From the NCBI RefSeq assembly GCF_937997595.1, contig NZ_CALKTS010000343.1:1-15399 (forward strand): a stretch of DNA of 15,399 bases, read 5' to 3'. Both the position numbers and the translations under genes were made by a program. The notes below the pieces were generated by a model. That model searched no databases. It saw nothing but the letters and a program-made list of their open reading frames with translations, and was not told the origin of the DNA. Shown in pieces: positions 1 to 6,202 of the stretch. Numbering within the stretch: position 1 is the stretch's first letter; the number at the start of each line of letters is the position of its first letter. Source of the DNA: an uncultured Campylobacter sp. (GTDB lineage: Bacteria; Campylobacterota; Campylobacteria; Campylobacterales; Campylobacteraceae).

Positions 1-1
1 T

Positions 2-162
2 GTAGAATAATATTTATCCTTTGGGAATTGAAACGCCTAAATGGGCTTATTGCACGATTCGCGTAGGAGGTAGAATTCATCTTGTTGAAATCAAAACGGA
101 TTTACGCGATACGACTTTTACGGCGGAAATGGATAGAATTCTCATCTCGCTATAAAATTTAA
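2..162 (+). CRISPR. decayed end of a CRISPR array (three repeat remnants)
   Basis: Three repeat-like units lie at about 2-34, 70-97 and 133-162, separated by 35-nt stretches (35-69 and 98-132). The first ends in GGGAATTGAAAC, the same 3' end as the intact repeats at 1413-1570. The second and third begin GTAGAATTC and ATAGAATTCT, the same 5' end. The stretches between them differ from each other and are richer in G+C than the flanks, as expected of spacers. The units have diverged in their middles and have lengths of 33, 28 and about 30, so this looks like the eroding trailer of an array that continues to the left of the window. A traces-only copy in the opposite orientation (GTTTCAATTC) may sit at 222-231. 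No cas gene is visible. Calling it CRISPR-derived is an inference from spacing plus similarity to the better cluster nearby. Confidence 0.5.
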
Positions 163-459
163 AAAGATTAGTTGTGGCTGGGATAAGATACAGCATGGGG
201 CACTTATGCGAAATTCATTCGGTTTCAATTCACCTACTAAATATGTTAAATTTATGGGTTAGGAATGAAATTTTGGAGTTACTCACAAATTAAAATTTTT
301 AACGAACTATATATTTACCACAATATAAATAGATTTAAATGCAACTCATTTAATAGCAATTCAAAATATTTGTAAAAATGCACGCCAGGGATCTTAAAAG
401 CTAGGTTAAAGAAGGAATTCTGCATTAATTTTAATTAAATACGCTACAAATTTAAGATC
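163..459. other. AT-rich stretch without a supported gene
   Basis: No ORF of convincing length or composition was found on either strand. Weak matches to the ends of the CRISPR repeat occur around 208-231 and 259-270 (TTAGGAATGAAA), which may be decayed repeat copies. Nothing else could be supported. Confidence 0.3.
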
Positions 460-595
460 ATGAGCCAAAGTATAGAATTTAAAATTAAATTAGATGATGC
501 CAAAGAGGCAGAAAGATGGAAAAAATTTTATAAAGCAGAATTTGGTAGCATCCTCTGAAAGTGCAAAACAAAGAATATCGGCGTGGTCGTCATAA
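460..595 (+). pseudogene. possible frameshifted remnant of a small gene
   Basis: An ATG at 460 opens a 32-codon reading frame that starts MSQSIEFKIKLDDAKEAER and stops at 558. In the +1 frame, coding-looking sequence continues from about 539 through residues such as LVASSESAKQRISAW to a stop at 593-595. Together these would give a charged, helical protein of about 44 residues broken by one indel. The family is not recognised and there is no clear ribosome binding site. Decayed CRISPR sequence lies close by, so this may be a leftover from an eroded accessory locus. It could equally be chance, and confidence is low. Confidence 0.22.
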
Positions 596-672
596 AAAGG
601 AAAAATCATCTAAATTTAATGGATACTACCGCCTTTGCCACATAAAGTATAATAAATAAATGCCTCCGCCAA

Positions 673-807
673 TTATTTTTTAAAATTTTTAAAAAATTTC
701 TTCAAAAGCGCCTTATAAAAAATCGCGAATTTCGACTCTTTTTTCTCATAAATCACGCGAAAGACGCCCTGTAGATCCAGCTTTTCTTGCAAAGTAATGT
801 TTTGCAC
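673..807 (-). CDS. 44-aa basic small protein, downstream partner of the HTH gene
   Basis: A GTG start lies one base after the stop of the HTH gene on the same strand, and an AGGAG ribosome binding site (plus-strand CTCCT at 814-818) sits inside the end of that gene. The two are therefore almost certainly co-transcribed and translationally coupled. The product has a mixed N-terminal half (begins MQNITLQEKLDLQGVFR) and a strongly basic, aromatic C-terminal tail rich in Lys and Phe. It has no signal peptide or clear membrane helix. The family is not recognised. A small basic protein beside a small HTH protein fits a toxin-antitoxin-like or phage-remnant cassette, but nothing in the sequence proves a function. 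The ribosome binding site and tight spacing are the main reasons to believe it is a gene. Confidence 0.5.
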   Translation of the reverse strand: MQNITLQEKLDLQGVFRVIYEKKESKFAIFYKALLKKFFKNFKK

Positions 808-808
808 T

Positions 809-1054
809 CTACTCTCCTATAAGTTTTTTTATCTTATGCAGCACAAACGCAGCGTCGTCGCTATCGAGCTCGCACAACATCTGGCATATCGCGGTCGCGG
901 CTTGCGGCTTGGTCGTGCCCAAGCGCCAGTCCTGATACGTCCGCATCGACACGCCTAACCTCTGCGCCATCGCGGCGTGCGAGATCTTTTTGCCGTTGTT
1001 TTTAGCTTCGACGGCATTGTGCAAAATGTTGAATATATCGCTCGTTTCTAACAT
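809..1054 (-). CDS. 81-aa helix-turn-helix DNA-binding protein (XRE/Cro-like)
   Basis: The 81-residue product contains a helix-turn-helix at about residues 29-52 (ISHAAMAQRLGVSMRTYQDW), with the AQRLGVS turn and the following recognition helix typical of small Cro/XRE-type regulators. A longer reading from a TTG at 1067-1069 is possible. The ATG at 1052-1054 is preferred because the region just upstream carries TGTATAAT, which resembles a -10 box and would place the transcript start almost at this ATG (possible leaderless mRNA). No Shine-Dalgarno sequence is seen. The gene is the first of a two-gene minus-strand unit with the 44-aa ORF. It probably represses its own promoter, where ATTATACA sites are repeated. 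It could be an antitoxin, a phage-type repressor or a stand-alone regulator; the target is unknown. Confidence 0.75.
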   Translation of the reverse strand: MLETSDIFNILHNAVEAKNNGKKISHAAMAQRLGVSMRTYQDWRLGTTKPQAATAICQMLCELDSDDAAFVLHKIKKLIGE

Positions 1055-1172
1055 ATGAAAATTATACAAATTTATTCGTTAATTATACATAAAATCGTAT
1101 AAAATGAATAAAAATCGTGTTATTCATAAGTAAAAATAGCAAAACACTTCGTTTATCCGTATGAATTATACA
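1055..1172 (-). promoter_or_regulatory. promoter/operator region of the HTH unit with repeated ATTATACA sites
   Basis: The octamer ATTATACA (TGTATAAT on the gene strand) occurs at 1061-1068, 1082-1089 and 1165-1172. The first two are 21 bp apart, two turns of the helix. The middle copy is also half of an inverted repeat TTATAC-N8-GTATAA (1083-1102). TGTATAAT resembles an extended -10 box, so these may be stacked promoters, operator sites for the HTH protein, or both. The rest of the spacer up to 1348 is AT-rich and shows no supported gene. Confidence 0.4.
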
Positions 1173-1348
1173 GAATACTGCATAAAATAAACATAAAATT
1201 TTATAAAATTTCGCATATTATGCCGTAAAGATAAACCGACTTGCACAAACAAGCATCTTACAGAACGGCACATTAAATTTTAAAATGGGGATAGATGAAA
1301 TTTTACACATCGAAGCTTTTGGGGTTTGATTTTTTTTGATCGGCTCTG

Positions 1349-1696
1349 GTAGCAATTACAAACAAGATGGAATTTTACCCTATGCCGAGCCATATCTGCC
1401 GGCACAAAGAGCGTTTCAATTCCTAATGGAATAGAATTCTACGGAAAGGCGGTGAATGCGGGATATGTGAGTTTCGCATTTCAATTCCCGTTGGGAATTG
1501 AAACTATGGGCGACAGCCGCAGAGAAAAGCAAGCGACGAGGTAGAATTCTATTCCATTAGGAATTGAAACGTGATATACTTCATCACGTAGCCCGTGGCG
1601 TTGTGTAGAATTCCATCCCATTAGATAGAATTTCAAAGAATCTTGAGGTGCACAATCATAGAATTTAATGCGTTTCTATATATTAGGAAATAATCC
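1349..1696. CRISPR. symmetric head-to-head CRISPR cluster
   Basis: Two 30-nt repeats, at 1413-1442 and 1541-1570, are exact reverse complements of each other. In the plus sense each begins GTAGAATTC and ends GGAATTGAAAC, so it carries the ATTGAAAC end known as the 8-nt 5' tag of many type I-B and type III crRNAs. Further units are a degenerate inverted copy at 1349-1378 (30 nt, about 20 of 30 positions conserved), a palindromic hybrid at 1478-1504, a plus copy with a decayed 3' end at 1605-1634, and a very decayed one near 1667-1696. Spacers are 34, 35, 36, 34 and about 32 nt (1379-1412, 1443-1477, 1505-1540, 1571-1604, 1635-1666), are all different and are fairly GC-rich. No leader or cas genes are visible. 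Repeats decay outward on both sides, so the two half-arrays have their leader ends facing the centre. Confidence 0.75.
1478..1504. repeat. palindromic hybrid repeat at the array junction
   Basis: TTTCAATTCCC (1479-1489) and GGGAATTGAAA (1493-1503) are perfect 11-bp inverted arms around a GTT loop. Each arm is the tag-end half of a repeat, one per orientation, so the element looks like two repeat halves joined tail to tail. The CCC/GGG centre differs from the TCC/GGA of the intact repeats and matches the GGGAATTGAAAC end of the remnant at 2-34. Confidence 0.7.
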
Positions 1697-1761
1697 ATAA
1701 TGAGGCAATTCCTAGCAAGCCTCCCTAGCAATTCTTAGCGGATAATCTTTATTGGCAAGAT

Positions 1762-2664
1762 TTAACCCTTTTTCTTATCCTTCTTGTTCTTGCGGGAGGG
1801 GCTTTCCAGCTTGCGCCAAGCCTCGCTTTTTTGGCTATCCTCCATTAGCACTATCTCCCTGGCGCCGTTTCGCACGAGGTTTGGATCCACCGCAAGCTCC
1901 TTTGCATCGATCTTTTCTGGATAGTCTATGCGTGAGAGGATGCAGCGAAAGGCGTTTAGCCGCGCGATCTTTTTGTCGTTGCTGTCTAGGATCGTCCACG
2001 GCGCAAACTCGGTATTTGAAGCGAGCAGCATCGAGTATTTTGCGAGCGTGTATTGATTCCACAGCTCCTGTGATCTCGCATCCACCGGCGAAAGCTTGTA
2101 TTGCTTCAGCGGATCGGTACGGCGCGATTCAAAGCGCCTTTTTTGCTCCTCTTTGGAGACTGAGAAGTAAAATTTAAACAAAATTATCCCCGCACTTACC
2201 AAAAGCTCCTCAAATTTAGGCACTTGGCGCAGGAAATCTTTGTGCTCGGCGTGAGTGCAAAAGCCCATCACCGGCTCGACCATCGCGCGGTTGTACCAGC
2301 TGCGGTCAAAGATCGTGATCTCGCCGCCGCTGGGTAGGTGCGCGACATAGCGCTGGAAGTACCACTGCGTCTTTTCGACGTTGCTCGGCTTTTCGAGCGC
2401 CACGATGCGGCATCCGCGCGGGTTTAGATGCTCGGTTAAGCGCTTGATCGTGCCGCCTTTGCCCGCCGCGTCGCGCCCCTCCATCAAAATCAAAATTTTT
2501 AGCCCCTTCTCTTTTACGAATTTTTGCAGCTTCAAAAGCTCAATCTGGTATCTTTCAAGCAGCGTCTCGTAGTCTTTGAACGAGATTTTTTCGTACTTTG
2601 AACTTTTAAATTCTATCTCTTTCAGCGCTATTTCACCCGTTTCGGTTTTGATCTCTTTGCTCAT
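1762..2664 (-). CDS. ppk2: polyphosphate kinase 2 (PPK2 family)
   Basis: A 300-residue single-domain PPK2, a cytoplasmic enzyme that transfers phosphate between polyphosphate and nucleotides. The Walker A motif GRDAAGKGG is at residues 63-71, the Walker B region FDRSWYNR at 119-126, and the Arg-rich lid around 176-193 (KRRFESRRTDPLKQYKLSP). The WYFQRYVAHLP stretch (101-111) is also characteristic. The ATG at 2662-2664 is preceded by an AGGAGG ribosome binding site (plus-strand CCTCCT at 2669-2674), which settles the start. The C-terminus ends in a Lys-rich tail (KNKKDKKKG). The length is normal for class I PPK2. Whether it mainly makes NTP from polyphosphate or the reverse cannot be read from sequence. 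It is transcribed alone, divergently from dsbD. Confidence 0.95.
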   Translation of the reverse strand: MSKEIKTETGEIALKEIEFKSSKYEKISFKDYETLLERYQIELLKLQKFVKEKGLKILILMEGRDAAGKGGTIKRLTEHLNPRGCRIVALEKPSNVEKTQWYFQRYVAHLPSGGEITIFDRSWYNRAMVEPVMGFCTHAEHKDFLRQVPKFEELLVSAGIILFKFYFSVSKEEQKRRFESRRTDPLKQYKLSPVDARSQELWNQYTLAKYSMLLASNTEFAPWTILDSNDKKIARLNAFRCILSRIDYPEKIDAKELAVDPNLVRNGAREIVLMEDSQKSEAWRKLESPSRKNKKDKKKG

Positions 2665-2771
2665 ATTGCCTCCTAAAATTTTAAGGAATTTTACAAAAAA
2701 GTTCTTTATATTACACTATAAATTCATACTTATTACGTTAGAATGTAGGAAAAAATTTCAAAGGATAAAAT
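2665..2771. promoter_or_regulatory. divergent promoter region between ppk2 and dsbD
   Basis: This 107-bp AT-rich spacer must hold promoters for both genes. Candidate -10 boxes are TAGAAT at 2739-2744 for dsbD and TATAGT on the minus strand (plus ACTATA, 2715-2720) for ppk2. No clear -35 boxes are seen, which is common for Campylobacter sigma-70 promoters. AAGGA at 2761-2765 is the dsbD ribosome binding site and supports its TTG start. The exact boxes are a guess. Confidence 0.4.
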
Positions 2772-4745
2772 TTGATAAGATCACTGATTTTGGCAGCGTT
2801 TTTTCTTTTAGGCTTGGGCGCCGAGCCCCTGAAACCCTCCGATGCGTTCAAGCTTAACGTGGCGGCGCAAAGCGATAGCGTAACGCTAAGCTTTGATATC
2901 GCGGACGGAATCTATCTCTATCAAAATGAGATAAAAATTTTCACTGACGGCGCGGAGGTGACGAATTTAATAAATCTGCCCGCCGCGACCGAATACAAAG
3001 ATTATAAAATTTACGAGGGCAAATTTAGTATCGCCGTGCCTTTAGGCCTCGTGCTCGCAAATGCCCCGAACAGCGATGATTTCGTGCTTAACGGCGATTT
3101 TTTGGGTTGCACAAAGTCGGGCTTTTGCTACCAGCCGCAGCAGTTCGGCTTTAGCTTCAAGCGTACGGCGGAGGGCTATGAGATCGGTAAAATTTCAAAC
3201 TCCGAGCTGAAAAAATATCGAAAAGGCGCAAATTCCGCGCATATTTCTGACACGTACAGCGCACAGAACGGGAATTTAAATTTTAAAAGTAATACCGCAG
3301 CTTCGGGCGTAGAGGCAAATTCTGAGGCAAACTCGCACGCGGCGGTAAATTCCGCGGCAAGCTCGGTGGAAAGCGCTGCGGTAAATTCCGACGAAACCTC
3401 CGCGCAAAAAACTTCTCGCGGCTTAAATTCCATCTCCGAGCAGGATAAAATTTTAAATATTCTTAGCGGCAAGAGCTTCATCGCGGCGATCGCGCTGTTT
3501 TTCGGCTATGGCGTGCTGCTCTCGCTAAGTCCTTGCGTCTATCCGCTCATCCCGATCCTCTCGTCGATCATCGTAGCGAAAACTTCCTCGAAGCCGAGCG
3601 CAAAAAAAAGCCTCGCCGTAAGCCTCGCGTATATTTTCGGGATGGCGAGCTCGTATGCGATTTTAGGGGCTTTCGTAGCGGTTTTTGGGCAAAATTTACA
3701 GGGCCTGCTGCAAACTCCGCCCGCGCTGATCCTAACCTCGCTCATATTCGCCGCGCTCGCGTTTTCTATGTTTGGATTTTATGAGATCCGCTTGCCTGCG
3801 CGCTTTCAAAGCTTCTTAAATAGCAAAAGCGAAAATGCTGGCGGCCTGATCGGAGTTTTTTCGATGGGGCTTATCTCGGCGCTCGTCGTATCGCCGTGCA
3901 TCTCCGCTCCGCTTGCAGGCGCGCTCGTTTACATCGCGGGCAGCGGCGACGTTCTGCTGGGCGCGGCGGCTCTTTTTGCACTGGGGCTCGGAAGCGGCGC
4001 GCTATTGCTTGTGGTAGGGCTCGGCGGCGCACTGCCTAGACCCGGAGCTTGGATGGAGGCGGTGCCTAAAATTTTCGGCTTTTTGTTGCTTTTTACGGCG
4101 GTGTGGATTTCGCGCACGCTCATCGGCGAAAATTTAAGCCTGCTGATTTATTCGGTTTTGGGCGCGATTTTCGCAGGATTTTTGGGGCTATTTGACGGCG
4201 GCGCAGGCGGGATCAAGCGCGCTTTGGCTCTCGTAATCGCGCTATATTCGGCGCTGCTACTCGCGGGCTTTGCCAGCGGCGCGAAAGATTTTTCCAGGCC
4301 GCTTGGTAATCTAATCCCGCAAAGCACGAGATATTCCAGCGGCGGCCCCGGCGGCGAGAGCTTGCAAGCGGGCGAAATTTCTCGCGCTAAAAATTTAAGC
4401 GGCGCGCATTTTTCATTTATGCGCGATCTGGCGCAACTGCAGGGCGAAATAGAAAATTCCAAAAAGCCCGTGATAGTGGATTTTTGGGCTAGCTGGTGCA
4501 AAAATTGCGAGCAGAGCGAGCGAGCGTTCGCAGATCCCGCTCTTGCGGGCGCTCTTGATAAATTTAGCCTTTTAAAGATCGATCTTAGCGAAGATAGCGA
4601 GCAAAATAGGGCGATAAAAGCGCATTTCAACGTATTCGGCCCGCCTACGATTCTATTTTTCAAAGAGGGCGCCGAGATTGCGAACCTGCGCCAGATCGGC
4701 AGCGTAAATTCCGAAAAGCTGGCCGAAATTTTAACCGAAATTTAG
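2772..4745 (+). CDS. dsbD: thiol:disulfide interchange protein DsbD
   Basis: A 657-residue inner-membrane protein that carries electrons from cytoplasmic thioredoxin to periplasmic thiol proteins. A signal peptide (1-17) leads into the periplasmic alpha domain with Cys113/Cys119 (GCTKSGFC). The transmembrane beta domain spans about 235-505, with Cys255 in LSPCVYPLIP and Cys376 in VSPCISAPLAG. The C-terminal thioredoxin-like gamma domain has WASWCKNC, Cys576/Cys579. All six catalytic cysteines are present. The start is a TTG with AAGGA 7 bases upstream; it gives a proper signal peptide and no better ATG is available. The alpha-beta linker (about 152-222) is a long Asn/Ala/Ser-rich low-complexity stretch. 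A second loose linker (about 505-545) precedes the gamma domain. hisB follows after 48 bp, perhaps in the same transcript. Confidence 0.95.
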   Translation: MIRSLILAAFFLLGLGAEPLKPSDAFKLNVAAQSDSVTLSFDIADGIYLYQNEIKIFTDGAEVTNLINLPAATEYKDYKIYEGKFSIAVPLGLVLANAPNSDDFVLNGDFLGCTKSGFCYQPQQFGFSFKRTAEGYEIGKISNSELKKYRKGANSAHISDTYSAQNGNLNFKSNTAASGVEANSEANSHAAVNSAASSVESAAVNSDETSAQKTSRGLNSISEQDKILNILSGKSFIAAIALFFGYGVLLSLSPCVYPLIPILSSIIVAKTSSKPSAKKSLAVSLAYIFGMASSYAILGAFVAVFGQNLQGLLQTPPALILTSLIFAALAFSMFGFYEIRLPARFQSFLNSKSENAGGLIGVFSMGLISALVVSPCISAPLAGALVYIAGSGDVLLGAAALFALGLGSGALLLVVGLGGALPRPGAWMEAVPKIFGFLLLFTAVWISRTLIGENLSLLIYSVLGAIFAGFLGLFDGGAGGIKRALALVIALYSALLLAGFASGAKDFSRPLGNLIPQSTRYSSGGPGGESLQAGEISRAKNLSGAHFSFMRDLAQLQGEIENSKKPVIVDFWASWCKNCEQSERAFADPALAGALDKFSLLKIDLSEDSEQNRAIKAHFNVFGPPTILFFKEGAEIANLRQIGSVNSEKLAEILTEI

Positions 4746-4793
4746 TGAAATTTAGATAGATTTCAAACAAAATTTAGTTTTAAGGATTGCGCG

Positions 4794-5372
4794 ATGATAA
4801 GCAAAAATAGGGCTACGAAAGAGACTAAAATCGAGCTTGAGCTGGAGCTTTACGGGTGCGGCGCAGCGCAGATACAAACTGGCATCGGTTTTTTCGATCA
4901 TATGCTTAGCGCGTTTGCCAAGCACGCGTGGATCAATCTGAACCTACGCTGTGAGGGCGATTTGCAGGTCGATTTTCACCACAGCGTCGAAGACTGCGGC
5001 ATAGTGCTCGGAAGCGCGATCAAAGAGGCGATCTATCCCGCGCAAAATATCGAGCGCTTCGGCGATAGCATCGTCGTGATGGACGAAGCCGCCGTAAGCG
5101 CCGCGCTTGATTTTTCCAACCGCGCGTTTTTGGTATTTGATTGCCCGAGCCTGAAGCGCGGCAAGATCGGCGAATTCGACGCCGAGCTCGTGGAGGAATT
5201 TTTCCGCGCTCTGGCTTTCAACGCAAATTTAACGCTGCATCTATGCCAGATCCGCGGCGAAAATCTGCACCACGTGGCGGAAGCCGCGTTTAAGGCGTTC
5301 GCCGTCGCATTTCGTCGCGCGATAAGTATCAACGAGCGCGCCGGCGTGCCTAGCACGAAGGGCGTTTTATAG
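4794..5372 (+). CDS. hisB: imidazoleglycerol-phosphate dehydratase
   Basis: A 192-residue cytoplasmic enzyme of histidine biosynthesis that dehydrates imidazole glycerol phosphate to imidazole acetol phosphate. The two metal-binding motifs of the family are intact: HHSVED at 62-67 and HHVAEAAFKAF at 159-169. GIGFFDHML at 30-38 and the C-terminal GVPSTKG are also characteristic. The length matches the stand-alone dehydratase. The histidinol-phosphatase domain found in bifunctional HisB proteins (E. coli, and as I recall C. jejuni) is absent, so that activity must come from another gene. AAGGA at 4782-4786 supports the ATG at 4794. No other his gene is nearby, so the pathway genes are scattered, at least here. 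Confidence 0.96.
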   Translation: MISKNRATKETKIELELELYGCGAAQIQTGIGFFDHMLSAFAKHAWINLNLRCEGDLQVDFHHSVEDCGIVLGSAIKEAIYPAQNIERFGDSIVVMDEAAVSAALDFSNRAFLVFDCPSLKRGKIGEFDAELVEEFFRALAFNANLTLHLCQIRGENLHHVAEAAFKAFAVAFRRAISINERAGVPSTKGVL

Positions 5373-5632
5373 CGACAAATGCGCGCCAAATTTAGCAACA
5401 TTAGCAATTCGCGGTTTTGAAATTTTATCGGCGTTTGAAATTTTACTCTTGCCGCTGCTTGAAATTTGCAAAATTTCGCCATTGCTCTGGCAAAGCGCGC
5501 CGCTTTATTAAGATCGCTTACGCTGGCGGTGCATTTGCGTCCGCCGCGAAAACCACGAACTATGCTATATGAAATTTCGTACCGCCAGAGCGCTAAAATG
5601 TCGCTTTGCATATTAAAATTTAAAGGTAAAAG
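5373..5632. other. 260-bp spacer after hisB
   Basis: No gene is supported on either strand. The spacer contains TTGAAATTT-type words and an inverted repeat CTGGCGGT (5523-5530) with ACCGCCAG (5581-5588), but no hairpin followed by a T run, so no terminator can be called. A ribosome binding site for the next gene (AAAGG) lies about 7 bases before its ATG. Confidence 0.35.
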
Positions 5633-6055
5633 ATGAATAATTTCGGATCGCTTATGGAGATTTTAAATGTGCTGTTTTTGATCTGCTTTGTTTGGCTTAT
5701 CGTGTGTTTGATTAAATTTATCAGATCAAAAGACGATCCGGAGCGCCATAAAAGAGATAAAAAATTTCTAATTATTTCGACGGTTGCGTTTTTGTGCACC
5801 CTTACTCCGCTGGTATATTTTGAGTGGCTGCCGGATCTATTTATCTCGATCTCGGTTTTGATCGCGCTGCCGATAATTTCGTTTATTTTCCTCATCGTGT
5901 ATTTGGTAAAATTTATTAAATCTGCTAAAAGCGCGCCCGAGCGCCGCAGAAAGATTAGAAATCTTCTGATCCTCTGCGCGTTTTTGTTCATAATCTTTTC
6001 GGCTGCCTTAATAGGCTTTTTATGGCTGCTTAATAGCGCGCTTGCGCATATGTGA
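5633..6055 (+). CDS. four-helix membrane protein with an internal duplication
   Basis: A 140-residue protein with four predicted membrane helices, at about 9-29, 46-64, 69-93 and 110-133. The two halves resemble each other. LIKFIRS (26-32) followed by a charged DDPERHKRDKK loop and a helix corresponds to LVKFIKS (91-97) followed by SAPERRRKIRN and a helix. It therefore looks like a tandem duplication of a two-helix unit with a charged PER loop. The family is not recognised. It lies ahead of a 45-aa membrane peptide (8 bp gap) and an anchored PstS-like binding protein, so the three probably form one envelope operon. There is no evidence of an enzymatic motif. The inner membrane is the expected location. 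Confidence 0.75.
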   Translation: MNNFGSLMEILNVLFLICFVWLIVCLIKFIRSKDDPERHKRDKKFLIISTVAFLCTLTPLVYFEWLPDLFISISVLIALPIISFIFLIVYLVKFIKSAKSAPERRRKIRNLLILCAFLFIIFSAALIGFLWLLNSALAHM

Positions 6056-6063
6056 GGCACAAA

Positions 6064-6201
6064 ATGAGCGATGAAATTTTTCAAAAAACGATCGCCGTAA
6101 TATTGACGGCTTGGGCGATCAGCGTTTGCGCACTAACCGCAGCGGCGCTGTATCTGCAGAGCAAATGCTCGATCATCTCCTATATCGCAAACGGAAACTA
6201 A
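6064..6201 (+). CDS. 45-aa single-helix membrane peptide
   Basis: An ATG at 6064 opens a 45-codon frame ending in TAA at 6199-6201, one base before the ATG of the next gene. It lies 8 bp after the previous one. The product has a short charged N-terminus (MSDEIFQKT) and one hydrophobic segment at about residues 9-31, then a short polar tail with one Cys. The tight packing between two same-strand envelope genes and the clean transmembrane segment support a real small protein, perhaps an accessory subunit of its neighbours. The family is not recognised, and no strong Shine-Dalgarno sequence is visible. Confidence 0.6.
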   Translation: MSDEIFQKTIAVILTAWAISVCALTAAALYLQSKCSIISYIANGN

Positions 6202-6202
6202 G

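Noticed and set aside
1295..1339. Short ORF with a T8 tract (1330-1337) as a phase-variable gene
   Set aside because: Neither shifting frame leads into a longer open frame; stops follow at once (TAG just after GATCGGCTCTGG), so no gene is gained by slippage.
1752..2177. 141-aa plus-strand ORF opposite ppk2
   Set aside because: It lies wholly within the conserved ppk2 gene on the other strand, and its protein is Arg/Ser/Cys-rich without family features, as expected of a GC-driven shadow.
4148..4663. 171-aa minus-strand ORF opposite dsbD
   Set aside because: Covers the conserved DsbD thioredoxin domain and has shadow-type composition with no ribosome binding site.
5523..5588. Inverted repeat CTGGCGGT/ACCGCCAG as a terminator after hisB
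   Set aside because: The loop is 50 nt and no T run follows, so it does not resemble an intrinsic terminator.
5033..5611. 192-aa minus-strand ORF spanning hisB and its spacer
   Set aside because: Mostly antisense to conserved hisB sequence, Ala/Ser/Arg-rich, and without recognisable motifs. The part in the spacer alone does not look coding.
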